A DNA stretch of 64,000 bases from Mesorhizobium sp. Root102 (GCF_001425625.1 NZ_LMCP01000048.1:213582-277581), one strand, 5' to 3'; numbered from the stretch's first letter, positions 6,835 through 15,658 are shown. The notes: generated by a model not told the origin, from the sequence alone. Numbers and translations are program-made.

Positions 6835-7578
6835 ATGCCAGAACGCAGCCAGATCGCCACGTCGTTCCTGCCGCTCCCCGGCTCAGTACCGGTTGAATGG
6901 CGCATCGAACCTGGTCTTACCGCCTATCCCGATGCGCTTGCCTTCATGGAGGCGCGCGCCGAGGCGATCCGAAGCGGCGGCGCCGGCGAAATGGTCTGGC
7001 TGGTCGAACATCCGCCGCTCTACACGGCCGGCACCAGCGCCCGCGGCGAGGACCTGATCGACGCGAACCGATTCCCGGTGTTTTCGGCAGGACGCGGCGG
7101 CGAATACACCTATCATGGGCCGGGCCAGCGGGTCGCCTATGTGATGCTTGACCTCAAGCGGCGGCGCGAGGATGTCCGCGCCTTTGTCGCAGCACTCGAA
7201 CAATGGATCATCGGCACGCTCGCCGCCTTCAACGTGCATGGCGAACGCCGCGAGGACCGGGTTGGCGTCTGGGTGGTGCGACCGGATCGCCCTGCTTTGC
7301 CGGACGGCTCGCCGGCCGAGGACAAGATCGCGGCAATTGGCATCCGGCTGCGACGCTGGGTGAGCTTTCACGGCATCGCCATCAATGTCGAGCCGGACCT
7401 CGACCATTTCAGCGGCATCGTGCCCTGCGGCGTGCAGGACCACGGCGTCACCAGTCTTGTCGACCTCGGCCTTCCCCTGACAATGGCCGACCTTGATCTG
7501 GCGCTGAAATCCGCCTTCGAGGATGTCTTCGGTCCCGCCACGGCTTTGCCTGTCGACGCCCCGCGCAAGGCCAGTTGA
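6835..7578 (+). CDS. lipB: octanoyltransferase LipB
   Basis: The 247-residue protein transfers octanoate from acyl carrier protein to lipoyl domains, the first step of lipoate-dependent enzyme assembly in the cytoplasm. Recognisable motifs are LVEHPPLYTAG, RGGEYTYHGPGQ (family RGGxxTYHGPGQ), the Lys region DKIAAIGIRLRRWVSFHG, and FSGIVPCGVQDHGVTSL with the catalytic Cys. Length and motif order are normal. It is the first core-genome gene beyond the tRNA-Leu boundary, is monocistronic, and converges with the membrane protease gene after a 21-base gap. Confidence 0.95.
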   Translation: MPERSQIATSFLPLPGSVPVEWRIEPGLTAYPDALAFMEARAEAIRSGGAGEMVWLVEHPPLYTAGTSARGEDLIDANRFPVFSAGRGGEYTYHGPGQRVAYVMLDLKRRREDVRAFVAALEQWIIGTLAAFNVHGERREDRVGVWVVRPDRPALPDGSPAEDKIAAIGIRLRRWVSFHGIAINVEPDLDHFSGIVPCGVQDHGVTSLVDLGLPLTMADLDLALKSAFEDVFGPATALPVDAPRKAS

Positions 7579-7599
7579 GCCTTCCTGATCCGGTACGGC

Positions 7600-8850
7600 T
7601 CAGATCAGCTGAGCGGACGCCCACAAAACGCCGTAGCCATGGATGGCGAACACCGCCAGCAGCGCTGCCGCCATGGCGAAGCGGTCGATGGTGTGGATCG
7701 GCTTCAGCTCGTGACGCGGCTTTACCCCGCTGCTCATCGTCAGCAGGCTGAGGATCGAAAACACCGCTCCCGAAGCGAGCAGAAAATTGGAGGAAAAACC
7801 GGCCCGCCACCCCACTGCCAGGAAGGCCGAGAGCAGGAAGAACGAGGCCAGCGCCAGCGCAATCGGCCCCGGGCAGATCTGACGCAGCACCTGGCCGCCG
7901 TCGAACTTCCACACCGGCACCAGATTGGCGATGTTGAACAGGGCGGCAAACCCCGCCAGAGCCGCCAGCAGCATTGCCGCAAGCCGATGTCCTTCCGCGC
8001 CGGCAAAGGTGCTTGCGGCGATTGCGATCGGCACCAGGAAGGCGGAAAAGCCGGCACCCATCAGCGCCACGAAGGCCACCTCGAAACGGCTATCATAGGG
8101 CCGGCCGCCAATGGCGATGCCGCCGAGCAGCGGAATGAAGATCATCCGCGCCCTGTTGTGGCCCATCAGGCGAAACGCCGCCATGTGGCCGAGCTCGTGC
8201 AGGGCGACAACCGATGTAAGGATCGCCGCCAGCGCCAGCCCGCCGAAATGAAGGCCGAAGAACGGCCACAGGATCAATGCCGACAGCGCGGCGAAGCCGA
8301 CCTGGCTCAGCGGATGCTCGAACCAGCCGCCCTTGCGATATTGCCCGGTCCGCGCCCAGCGCTGCAGCTTGGAGAGTTCGCGGCGCATGGCGAAATAGCG
8401 GAACACCAGGAAGGCAACGCCGCGGTAGCGATCGGTCTGGCTGAGCGTCACCCGCGTACCGTTGCCCTCGGAAACGAGTTCTGCGGTTTCGCGAAAATCC
8501 TTCCAGAACGAAGCGTCCAGCGCGGTGTCCTCGAGGACACGCATCGAGAAGCGGCTGCCCTCGACCACGTCTTCAAACCGCGACTTGCGCTCGATCGGCC
8601 TGCCGTCGCGGCCTTCCCAGGACAGCATGATTCGAGCCACCCCCTCGCCGTCAGGCGCTTCGGCCCAGAGTATCTCACCGGACCAGCCGGCATCGCTGCC
8701 GAGCGGCCACAGCGCCTGCCAGAGGCGCTGCCGGTCCGCTGCTATCACGCGGCTTAGCCGGATCGTGCGCAGACCAAGCGGCACGGTCATCAAGAGAAAG
8801 ATCAGCCCGAGATTGCTGGCCACGAGAATGGCCGTGACGATGGGCGACAC
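7600..8850 (-). CDS. site-2-type membrane metalloprotease with an N-terminal SRPBCC-like domain
   Basis: The 416-residue protein starts with a membrane segment (about 5-27). A soluble region of about 34-165 follows that looks like a START/SRPBCC polyketide-cyclase-like fold (AADRQRLWQALWPL, later DRYRGVAFLVFRYF). A multi-span M50 protease domain comes next. HELGH at 218-222 is the zinc site, and NLVPVWKFDGG (about 309-319) is the second conserved motif of site-2 proteases. The start is GTG 8850, supported by AAGGAGC seven bases upstream; there is no ATG before residue 21. M50 enzymes cut transmembrane substrates such as anti-sigma factors, but no such partner is next to it. The lipid- or ligand-binding-type front domain is unusual. 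Confidence 0.8.
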   Translation of the reverse strand: MSPIVTAILVASNLGLIFLLMTVPLGLRTIRLSRVIAADRQRLWQALWPLGSDAGWSGEILWAEAPDGEGVARIMLSWEGRDGRPIERKSRFEDVVEGSRFSMRVLEDTALDASFWKDFRETAELVSEGNGTRVTLSQTDRYRGVAFLVFRYFAMRRELSKLQRWARTGQYRKGGWFEHPLSQVGFAALSALILWPFFGLHFGGLALAAILTSVVALHELGHMAAFRLMGHNRARMIFIPLLGGIAIGGRPYDSRFEVAFVALMGAGFSAFLVPIAIAASTFAGAEGHRLAAMLLAALAGFAALFNIANLVPVWKFDGGQVLRQICPGPIALALASFFLLSAFLAVGWRAGFSSNFLLASGAVFSILSLLTMSSGVKPRHELKPIHTIDRFAMAAALLAVFAIHGYGVLWASAQLI

Positions 8851-8958
8851 GCAACGCTCCTTGTCTTTCGGGGCACCCTAACGTCGCGGCGGCAAGAAAA
8901 GCTTAACGGCGGAACGGTCTTCGACCGCGCAGGACCAGCGGCAACGAACGCCGCCAAA

Positions 8959-9045
8959 TCACATGGCGCCGATCCAGATCGCCATGGAAACGAGAAAGGT
9001 GCTCATGCAAACCAGTGAGATGACATCCTGAACCAGATCGGTCAT
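8959..9045 (-). CDS. 28-residue putative membrane peptide
   Basis: A short frame encodes 28 residues: MTDLVQDVISLVCMS then TFLVSMAIWIGAM. Its last 20 residues are hydrophobic enough for one membrane span. The ATG at 9045 has a strong ribosome site (AGGAG, complement of 9052-9056) six bases upstream, followed by an AT-rich leader. A longer overlapping frame (8903-9109) in another phase has no comparable ribosome site. I know of no homologue, so this is a prediction from start context and composition only. Confidence 0.45.
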   Translation of the reverse strand: MTDLVQDVISLVCMSTFLVSMAIWIGAM

Positions 9046-9254
9046 AACTCTCTCCTGTTGTTGATATGTTCGCAGTTTGTTCTAATTTTGTTTCAATGTC
9101 AACGAGCACAATCCGGCTGCGACCGGAATTTTCAGGCGATCAAATCAGCAGGGTTAAGAAAAGGTTGAGGACCGAGCGGCAGCCACCGATGGGCCAGATA
9201 CAGGCATCAGTGGCGGACTGACGGCGAGCCCGCCAAGGTTTGTCGAGACCGAGG

Positions 9255-9944
9255 TCAGCCCGAACCGAGAGGCACCACTTTGCCGTCGGCCAGCGTCACC
9301 CGCCGGTCCATGCGCGATGCCAGATCGTGATTGTGGGTGGCGATCAGCGCCGCGAGGCCCGATTGCTTGACCAGCGCCGCCAGCGCCTCGAACACATAGG
9401 AGGCGGTGACCGGGTCGAGATTGCCGGTCGGCTCATCCGCCAGCAGCACCAGCGGCGCATTGGCGACCGCACGCGCAATGGCGACGCGCTGCTGCTCGCC
9501 GCCGGAGAGCTCGGACGGCCGGTGCGATGCGCGCTTGCCGATCTGCATGTAGTCGAGCAGCTGTGCCGCGCGCTCGGCCGCGTCCTTGCGGCTCAGCCCT
9601 TTGATGAGCTGCGGCATCATGATGTTTTCCAGCGCCGAGAATTCCGGCAGCAGGTGATGGAACTGGTAGACGAAGCCGACATCGTTGCGGCGGATCGCCG
9701 TGCGCTCGTCATCGGAGAGCCGCCCGCAGGCACGACCGGCCAGGATGACGTCGCCGGCGTCGGGACGCTCCAGCAGGCCGGCGGTGTGCAGCAGCGTCGA
9801 CTTGCCGGTGCCGGACGGCGCCACCAGCGCCACCATCTCGCCGCGCTTCAGCGCGAAATCGGCGCCGTTGAGAATGGTGAGCTTGCGCGGCCCCTGGACA
9901 TAGTGCCGCTCGACGCTCTTCAGCTCGATAATGACCTCGGCCAC
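9255..9944 (-). CDS. lolD: lipoprotein-releasing ABC transporter ATP-binding subunit LolD
   Basis: The 229-residue ATPase powers release of outer-membrane lipoproteins from the inner membrane with its LolC/E partner. Visible motifs are Walker A APSGTGKST (the first Gly is Ala), Q loop VYQFHHLLPEFSALEN, signature LSGGEQQR, Walker B VLLADEPTGNLD, and the H-loop His in ATHNHD. The start is GTG 9944 (MAEVIIELKSVERHY), which overlaps the LolC stop by one base. The longer open frame up to 10130 is read-through of lolC in another phase. It is the last gene of the minus-strand series from proS. Confidence 0.93.
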   Translation of the reverse strand: MAEVIIELKSVERHYVQGPRKLTILNGADFALKRGEMVALVAPSGTGKSTLLHTAGLLERPDAGDVILAGRACGRLSDDERTAIRRNDVGFVYQFHHLLPEFSALENIMMPQLIKGLSRKDAAERAAQLLDYMQIGKRASHRPSELSGGEQQRVAIARAVANAPLVLLADEPTGNLDPVTASYVFEALAALVKQSGLAALIATHNHDLASRMDRRVTLADGKVVPLGSG

Positions 9945-11230
9945 TACTCGTACCTCAAGGCTTCGACCGGATCGAGCCGGGCGGCCCGCCATGCCGGAAA
10001 CACCGTTGCCAGGAAGGACAGACCGAGCGCCATCAGGATGACATAGGTCGTCTCGCGCGGATCCATCTTCGCCGGCAGCTGGCTGAGGAAATAGAGCTCC
10101 GGGTTGAACAGCACCTTGCCGGTCATCCACGAGAAGAACTGGCGGATCGATTCGATGTTGGAGCAGATCAGCACGCCGAGCAGCACGCCGGCGAGCGTGC
10201 CCGTCACGCCGATCGCCGCCCCCGTCATCAGGAAGATGCGCAGGATCGCGCCGCGCGAGGCCCCCATCGTGCGCAGGATGGCAATATCATGCCCCTTGTC
10301 CTTCACCAGCATGATCAGGCCGGAGATGATGTTCAGCGCCGCGACCAGCACGATCAGCGTCAGGATCATGAACATGACATTGCGCTCGACCTGCAGGGCG
10401 GAGAAGAAGGTCTCGTTGCGCTGGCGCCAGTCGACCATGTCGATCGGCCGTTGCGCCGCCGCCTCCACCTTCGGTTTCAGCGCGTCGACATCATCGGGAT
10501 TGTCGACATAGATCTCGATCGTCTGCGCCCGCCCGTCCATGTTGAAATAAAGCTGAGCTTCGGTGAACGGCATGTAGACGATGGAGGTGTCGTATTCGGA
10601 CATGCCGACTTCGAAGATCGCCGAGATCTTGTAGCCCTTCATGCGCGGCGTCGTGCCAATCGGTGTCACGTCGCCGTCCGGCGAGATCAAGGTGATGGTG
10701 TCACCAAGCGTCAGGCCGAGATTCTCGGCCATGCGCTTGCCGATGGCAACGCCCTCGCCGCTGTCGAAATCGGCGATCGAGCCCTGTTTGATGTTGCTGG
10801 CGACGATGGCGATCTTGCCGAGGTCCTCGCCGCGTATGCCGCGCACCAGCGCTCCGGTTCCGCCGCCGACATTACCCTGCGCCAGCACCTGGCCGTCGAT
10901 CAGCGGGATGGCGTATTTGACGCCGGGCACGCCGTTGATGCGGCTGGCGACCTGCGCGTAGTCCTCCAGCGGCGAATCGAGCGGCTGCACGATGAGATGG
11001 CCATTGACGCCGAGAATGCGCGTCAACAGCTCCGCCCTGAAGCCGTTCATCACCGCCATCACCACGATCAGCGTGGCGACGCCCAGCATGATGCCGAGGA
11101 AAGAGATCGAGGCGATCACCGAGATCACCGTCTCCTTGCGCCGCGAGCGCAAATAGCGCCACGCGACCATGCGCTCGAAGATGGAAAAGGGTCCGGCGCC
11201 CGCCGATCTTGCCGCCACCGCCTCGCTCAT
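9944..11230 (-). CDS. lolC: lipoprotein-releasing system permease LolC/LolE
   Basis: The 428-residue permease has the FtsX/LolE layout: an N-terminal membrane span after MVAWRYLRSRRKETVISVIA (about 25-55), a large periplasmic domain (about 55-270), and three C-terminal spans ending in PAWRAARLDPVEALRYE. A single LolC-type gene next to lolD, rather than separate LolC and LolE, is the rule in alphaproteobacteria, so it probably forms a homodimer. It starts at ATG 11230 and overlaps the proS stop (TGA 11227-11229). Open reading beyond this start is not coding. Confidence 0.93.
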   Translation of the reverse strand: MSEAVAARSAGAGPFSIFERMVAWRYLRSRRKETVISVIASISFLGIMLGVATLIVVMAVMNGFRAELLTRILGVNGHLIVQPLDSPLEDYAQVASRINGVPGVKYAIPLIDGQVLAQGNVGGGTGALVRGIRGEDLGKIAIVASNIKQGSIADFDSGEGVAIGKRMAENLGLTLGDTITLISPDGDVTPIGTTPRMKGYKISAIFEVGMSEYDTSIVYMPFTEAQLYFNMDGRAQTIEIYVDNPDDVDALKPKVEAAAQRPIDMVDWRQRNETFFSALQVERNVMFMILTLIVLVAALNIISGLIMLVKDKGHDIAILRTMGASRGAILRIFLMTGAAIGVTGTLAGVLLGVLICSNIESIRQFFSWMTGKVLFNPELYFLSQLPAKMDPRETTYVILMALGLSFLATVFPAWRAARLDPVEALRYE

Positions 11231-12555
11231 GCGGCGACACCGAAGCGCTTTTTCGCGTCCGCGATCGGCAGCGTCTCGCGCTCGCCGGTCTTGCGATTCT
11301 TGATCTCGATCTCGCCGCTGGCCACGCCACGCGGCCCGACGATCACTTGCCATGGCAGGCCGATCAGATCGGCGGTGGCGAACTTGCCGCCGGGCCGCTG
11401 GTCGGTGTCGTCGTAGAGCACGTCCTTGCCGGCGGCGACGAAAGCGGCATGCAGCTCGTCGCAGACGCGGTCGCACTCGGCGTCCCCCGCCTTCATGTTG
11501 ATCAGCCCGATGTCGAACGGCGCCACCGCTTCCGGCCAGATGATGCCGTTGTCGTCATGGCTGGCCTCGATGATCGCCGCGACCAGCCGCGACGGACCGA
11601 TGCCGTAGGAGCCGCCGGAGACGAAATGATCCTTGCCGTCGGGCCCGGTCACCTTGGCGCCCATGGGCTTCGAATATTTGTCGCCGAAATGGAAGATATG
11701 GCCGACCTCGATGCCGCGCGCCGAAACCTTGTCGGTTTCGCCGATCTTTTCCCACGCCGCCTCGTCATGCATCTCGTCGGTGGCGGCGTAGGGCGTCGTC
11801 CATGTCTTGACGATGCCGGCGATCTCGGCGTCGTTGGCAAAATCGGTATTGGCGCCGGGTACATCAAGCGAAAGATAGTCGCGGTGGCAGAAGACCTGGC
11901 TCTCGCCGGTGTCGGCGAGGATGATGAATTCATGGCTGAGATCGCCGCCGATCGGCCCGGTGTCGGCCCGCATCGGTATAGCCTGCAGCCCCATGCGCGT
12001 GAAGGTCCTGAGATAGGACACGAACATCCTGTTGTAGGCCGCCTTGGCGCCCTCGAAGTCGAGGTCGAAGGAATAGGCGTCCTTCATCAGGAATTCGCGC
12101 GACCGCATGACGCCGAAGCGCGGCCGCACCTCGTCGCGGAACTTCCACTGGATGTGGTAGAGATTGAGCGGCAGGTCCTTGTAGGACTTCACATAGGCGC
12201 GGACGATCTCGGTGACCACTTCCTCATTGGTCGGGCCGTAGAGCATGTCGCGGTCCTGCCGGTCCTTGATGCGCAGCATCTCCTTGCCGTAGTCGTCATA
12301 GCGGCCGCTTTCGCGCCACAGATCGGCCGACTGGATGGTCGGCATAAGGATTTCTAGCGCCCCGGCGCGATTCTGTTCCTCGCGGATGATGCGGCAGACC
12401 TTGTCCAGAACCCGCTTGCCGAGCGGCAGCCACGAGAAACTGCCCTGCCCCTGCTGGCGGATCATGCCGGCGCGCAGCATCAGCCGGTGCGAGACGATCT
12501 CGGCCTCGCGCGGATTTTCTTTGAGGATGGGCAGGAAATAGCGCGACAAACGCAT
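11227..12555 (-). CDS. proS: prolyl-tRNA synthetase
   Basis: The 442-residue class II synthetase charges tRNA-Pro. The start MRLSRYFLPILKENPREAEI and motif 2 (KFRDEVRPRFGVMRSREFLM), the LYGPTNEEVVTE segment and motif 3 (SYGIGPSRLVAAIIE) are typical. It is the short alphaproteobacterial form, lacking the ybaK-like editing insertion of the 570-residue enterobacterial enzyme. It precedes lolC and lolD with overlapping ends and follows DUF1467 after a 550-base gap, so it probably has its own promoter in that gap. Confidence 0.96.
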   Translation of the reverse strand: MRLSRYFLPILKENPREAEIVSHRLMLRAGMIRQQGQGSFSWLPLGKRVLDKVCRIIREEQNRAGALEILMPTIQSADLWRESGRYDDYGKEMLRIKDRQDRDMLYGPTNEEVVTEIVRAYVKSYKDLPLNLYHIQWKFRDEVRPRFGVMRSREFLMKDAYSFDLDFEGAKAAYNRMFVSYLRTFTRMGLQAIPMRADTGPIGGDLSHEFIILADTGESQVFCHRDYLSLDVPGANTDFANDAEIAGIVKTWTTPYAATDEMHDEAAWEKIGETDKVSARGIEVGHIFHFGDKYSKPMGAKVTGPDGKDHFVSGGSYGIGPSRLVAAIIEASHDDNGIIWPEAVAPFDIGLINMKAGDAECDRVCDELHAAFVAAGKDVLYDDTDQRPGGKFATADLIGLPWQVIVGPRGVASGEIEIKNRKTGERETLPIADAKKRFGVAA

Positions 12556-12763
12556 GGACTGGTCCGTGAGTGAGGATGGCCGCGTCAGAATCGGCGCGAC
12601 TTTGGCTTGCTTGACCCGGCTTCATAGCCATTTCATGGCGGAATGGGAACCCAAACCCGGCGGCGCAGTGCCGCACGCCTCTTACTGGACGTTTCGAAAG
12701 CAAAGCCTGCCATACTATTGTGCAGTGCAGCACGAGAATGCCTGTTTCGAGGCAAAATTCTTC

Positions 12764-12792
12764 GTGACATTTTCATTCGCGTTAGGCTAATG
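12764..12792 (+). promoter_or_regulatory. candidate promoter of a small RNA
   Basis: GTGACA (12764-12769) and CTAATG (12787-12792) are separated by 17 bases, a plausible sigma-70 pair, though the -10 box is weak. A start around 12799 would give a transcript of about 150 bases ending at the terminator at 12948. No open reading frame with a good ribosome site follows it. Confidence 0.3.
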
Positions 12793-12798
12793 TGCCCC

Positions 12799-12948
12799 GA
12801 TAACCGAGAGGGCAGAAAAAAATCTGCTCTCCTACGCGGTCAAAGTCTTGGGAGGATGCGATCTAGGCGCGGTTACTCGCTGCCGCCGGAAACCGGAAAC
12901 AGATCGGACGCGTTTAAATTGCAAGGCCTTGTGCCTTGCATTTTTTTT
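12799..12948 (+). ncRNA. candidate small RNA between proS and DUF1467
   Basis: The 550-base gap 12556-13105 has no convincing gene on either strand; short frames at 12554-12790 and 12643-12966 lack ribosome sites and known similarity. It does contain a promoter-like pair and, 150 bases later, a near-perfect factor-independent terminator on the plus strand, where no plus-strand gene exists to need one. An internal stem (GAGAGGGCAGA against TCTGCTCTC, about 12806-12831) adds structure. I do not recognise it as 6S, tmRNA or a named rhizobial RNA. The 5' end is a guess. Confidence 0.35.
12920..12948 (+). terminator. factor-independent terminator
   Basis: A perfect 8-bp stem (TGCAAGGC 12920-12927 with GCCTTGCA 12933-12940) with five-base loop CTTGT is followed directly by eight T (12941-12948). 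On the minus strand the upstream side is only A-poor, so it works mainly on plus-strand transcripts. Confidence 0.75.
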
Positions 12949-13105
12949 GAGCAATCATCTGCTTAGCGCAATGCGTTGCCAAACCACCTTACCCTGCGTC
13001 AGCACGCCCCCGACCACAAAACGGCACGGCATTTCCGTTCGAAACCGCGCATGGTTCCTACGGATGAAAACGTCTTTGCCGGACAGTCTATTTGGGCCCG
13101 ACAGC

Positions 13106-13386
13106 CTATTTGGCTGGCGTCTGGCCGAAATCCGGCACGATGTGCGGGATGTCGTTGAGGCTGTATCCCAGGCCATGCGTCAGGCCATAGAAAATGCCCA
13201 TCAGGATCGCGGTGGCGACGGTGGTGCGGATCACGGCGCGCAGCATGTGGGGGCCGCGCGGCGCGCTTGGAACCGTACCCAGCGTCACATCATGATCGTC
13301 GTCCTGCGTCTTCACGCTGAACGGCAGCACGGCAAACAGCACCACCCACCAGGTCGCGAAAAACAGGGCGGTGAACGAAACCCAGC

Positions 13387-13390
<4 letters not shown>
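13106..13390 (-). CDS. DUF1467 family membrane protein
   Basis: The 94-residue protein has two membrane spans: MSWVSFTALFFATWWVVLFA at the start and AVIRTTVATAILMGIFYGLT near residue 60. Between them lies the conserved VLPFSVKTQDD...GTVPSAPRGPH segment typical of DUF1467. Its function is not known. The family is usually found, as here, between mce and proS in alphaproteobacteria. The start ATG 13390 overlaps the mce stop (TGA 13387-13389), so it is co-translated with the epimerase. The longer open frame to 13852 is the shadow of mce. Confidence 0.88.
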
Positions 13391-13791
<401 letters not shown>

Positions 13792-13805
13792 AAAATATTC
13801 CGAAA

Positions 13806-13901
13806 GCTAGGGGAGCAGGGGAATAAGGGAGTATGTGAGTAGGGAAAAACAAGTTGATGCAACAATTTGCCTTCCCTATTTCCCTACTCCCGTATTCCCT
13901 T
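13806..13901. repeat. inverted array of degenerate GGGAATA/GGGAGTA heptamers
   Basis: Between rnj and mce lie G-rich runs (13810-13848: GGGGAATAAGGGAGTA, later GAGTAGGGAAAA) and, 20-30 bases on, their complement (13870-13901: TTCCCTATTTCCCTACTCCC). GGGAATAAGGGAGTA on the left pairs with TACTCCCGTATTCCC on the right with one mismatch in 15. The units are near-heptameric variants of GGGA(A/G)TA. The RNA would fold into a long hairpin in the rnj-mce gap. Confidence 0.75.
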
Positions 13902-13903
13902 CG

Positions 13904-15574
13904 TCACCTTGTGACGAATACAGTCACCAGCGGTTTCTTGCCCCAGGCTTCGTTGGCGGCGCCGCGCACGGCGCGCCTTACCGCCTCTTGCACCATGTCC
14001 AGGTCTTTTCGGCGCTGACGGGGGATCGAGTCCACCGCGCCGATTGCCGCATCGATCATCAGGTCCTCGAGCGCGTCGCCACGGCCATCGGCCTCGGCGA
14101 CGCCGATGGCGACCAGATCGGGGTCTCCGGCAAGCTCATATTTGTCGTCGAGCACGACATTGACCGCGACATGGCCGGCAAAGGACAGTTTGCGCCGGTC
14201 GCGGATGCCCATCGCCTGGTCGGTGCCGATCAGCCTGCCGTCCTTGTAGACGCGGCCGAACGGCACCTGGTCGATGATGGTCGCAGGGCCGGGAGCGAGC
14301 CTCAGCATGTCGCCGTCGCGCACCTGCGCCACCTGGCCGATGCCGGACGTCGACATCAGCGATCCCTGCGCCACCAGATGCGCCGCCTCGCCATGCACGG
14401 GAACGCCGATCTGCGGCCGCACCCATTCATACATCTTGCGCAATTCGCTGCGCCGCGGATGGCCGGAGACATGCACCAGCGCGTCGCCATCCTCGATGAT
14501 CTTGATACCGAGGTCGATGAGACGGTTCTTGATCTCGAGGATCGCCTTCTCGTTGCCGGGAATGGTACGCGAGGAAAACACCACCGTATCGCCTGCCGTC
14601 AGCGACACGGACTTCATCTCTTCGCGCGACAGCTTGGCCAGTGCGGCAAGCGGCTCGCCCTGGCTACCGGTGCAGATGATGACCAGGTTTTCACGCGGGA
14701 TGAAGCCAAAATCCTCCTCGGCGATGAACTCCGGCAGACCGTCCATGTAGCCGAGTTCGCCAGCCACATCGATGACCCGCTTCAGCGAGCGGCCGAGCAC
14801 CAGGCACTGGCGGCCGGCATCGCGTGCAGCCCTGGCTATGGAGACGATGCGTCCGACATTGGAGGAAAACGTGGTGACGGCGACGCGGCCCTTGGCAGCC
14901 TGGATGACGCCCTTGAGGCCTTCGCCCACGGCCACTTCCGAAGGCGACTCGCCTTCGCGCAGCGCATTGGTCGAATCGCAGATCAGCGCCAGGACGCCCT
15001 TGTCGCCATAGGCTCGGAAACGCGCCTCGTCGGTCTTCGGCCCGATCGTCGGCTCCGGATCGATCTTCCAGTCACCGGTGTGGATAACGGTGCCGGCCGG
15101 CGAGGTGATCGCCAGCGACATCGGTTCGGGGATCGAGTGCGCGACAGGAATGGCTTCGATCTCGAAGGGGCCGACGGTGAATTTTTCCCCCGCTTTGTAG
15201 ATCGTGACCGGTATTTTCGGCGCGCCCTGCTCGCCTTGCCGCTTGGCTTCGAGCAAGCCGGCGCTGAACGGCGTCATCCAGACCGGCGCCTTCAGCTTCG
15301 GCCAGGTGTCGAGCAGCGCGCCGTAATGGTCTTCATGCGCATGCGTGATGATGATGCCGCGCAGATTGGCGAGGTTCTCCTCGATGAAGCGCGTGTCGGG
15401 CAGCACAAGGTCGACGCCGGGCAGACTGGCATCAGGGAAGGTCACACCGACATCGATGACGATCCATTCGCGCGCACTGGGCGGGCCGTAGCCGTAAAGT
15501 GCGAAGTTCATGCCGATCTCGCCGACGCCGCCGAGCGGCACGAAGACGAGTTCGGCGTTTTCCGCTTTCGCCAT
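13904..15574 (-). CDS. rnj: ribonuclease J
   Basis: The 556-residue metallo-beta-lactamase/beta-CASP nuclease matures and degrades RNA with 5'-exonuclease and endonuclease activity. The zinc motif HAHEDHYGALL, HTGDWKIDPEP, ICDSTNALREGES, the beta-CASP segment CTGSQGEPLAALAKLS and VHVSGHPRRSELRKMY are all present, followed by the C-terminal domain. I chose ATG 15574 (MAKAENAELVFVPLGGVGEI) because GGAAGGG sits six bases upstream; the frame runs open 14 codons further. It is in the usual alphaproteobacterial position between birA and mce. A terminator separates it from birA, so it may have its own promoter or depend on read-through. Confidence 0.95.
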   Translation of the reverse strand: MAKAENAELVFVPLGGVGEIGMNFALYGYGPPSAREWIVIDVGVTFPDASLPGVDLVLPDTRFIEENLANLRGIIITHAHEDHYGALLDTWPKLKAPVWMTPFSAGLLEAKRQGEQGAPKIPVTIYKAGEKFTVGPFEIEAIPVAHSIPEPMSLAITSPAGTVIHTGDWKIDPEPTIGPKTDEARFRAYGDKGVLALICDSTNALREGESPSEVAVGEGLKGVIQAAKGRVAVTTFSSNVGRIVSIARAARDAGRQCLVLGRSLKRVIDVAGELGYMDGLPEFIAEEDFGFIPRENLVIICTGSQGEPLAALAKLSREEMKSVSLTAGDTVVFSSRTIPGNEKAILEIKNRLIDLGIKIIEDGDALVHVSGHPRRSELRKMYEWVRPQIGVPVHGEAAHLVAQGSLMSTSGIGQVAQVRDGDMLRLAPGPATIIDQVPFGRVYKDGRLIGTDQAMGIRDRRKLSFAGHVAVNVVLDDKYELAGDPDLVAIGVAEADGRGDALEDLMIDAAIGAVDSIPRQRRKDLDMVQEAVRRAVRGAANEAWGKKPLVTVFVTR

Positions 15575-15611
15575 GATTTTTCCCTTCCTGGCCCTCAGGC
15601 CAAGTCCATAA

Positions 15612-15658
15612 AGCAATTCCAGGAAAAGTGTGTAACGGGTTTTCCCACAGGAATTGCT
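15612..15658. repeat. small palindromic intergenic repeat (AGCAATTCC type)
   Basis: AGCAATTCC (15612-15620) and GGAATTGCT (15650-15658) enclose AGGAAAAGTG...ACGGGTTTTCCC. This arrangement is one I recognise from many rhizobial intergenic regions. Its core (AAAAGTG, then CGG-TTTTC) is shared with the element at 53702-53744 in this window. Confidence 0.7.

Noticed and set aside
6564..6905. 113-codon minus-strand frame
   Set aside because: It runs through the tRNA-Leu gene and the lipB 5' end and has no family features.
7639..8757. 372-codon plus-strand open frame
   Set aside because: It is antisense to the membrane protease, whose HELGH and NPxxDGG motifs show the true strand.
8903..9109. 68-codon minus-strand frame
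   Set aside because: It has no ribosome site and an Arg-rich shadow-like end; the 28-residue frame in another phase has a strong ribosome site.
12554..12966. Short plus-strand frames in the proS-DUF1467 gap
   Set aside because: They lack ribosome sites and recognisable sequence, and the region is better explained by a small RNA with a terminator.
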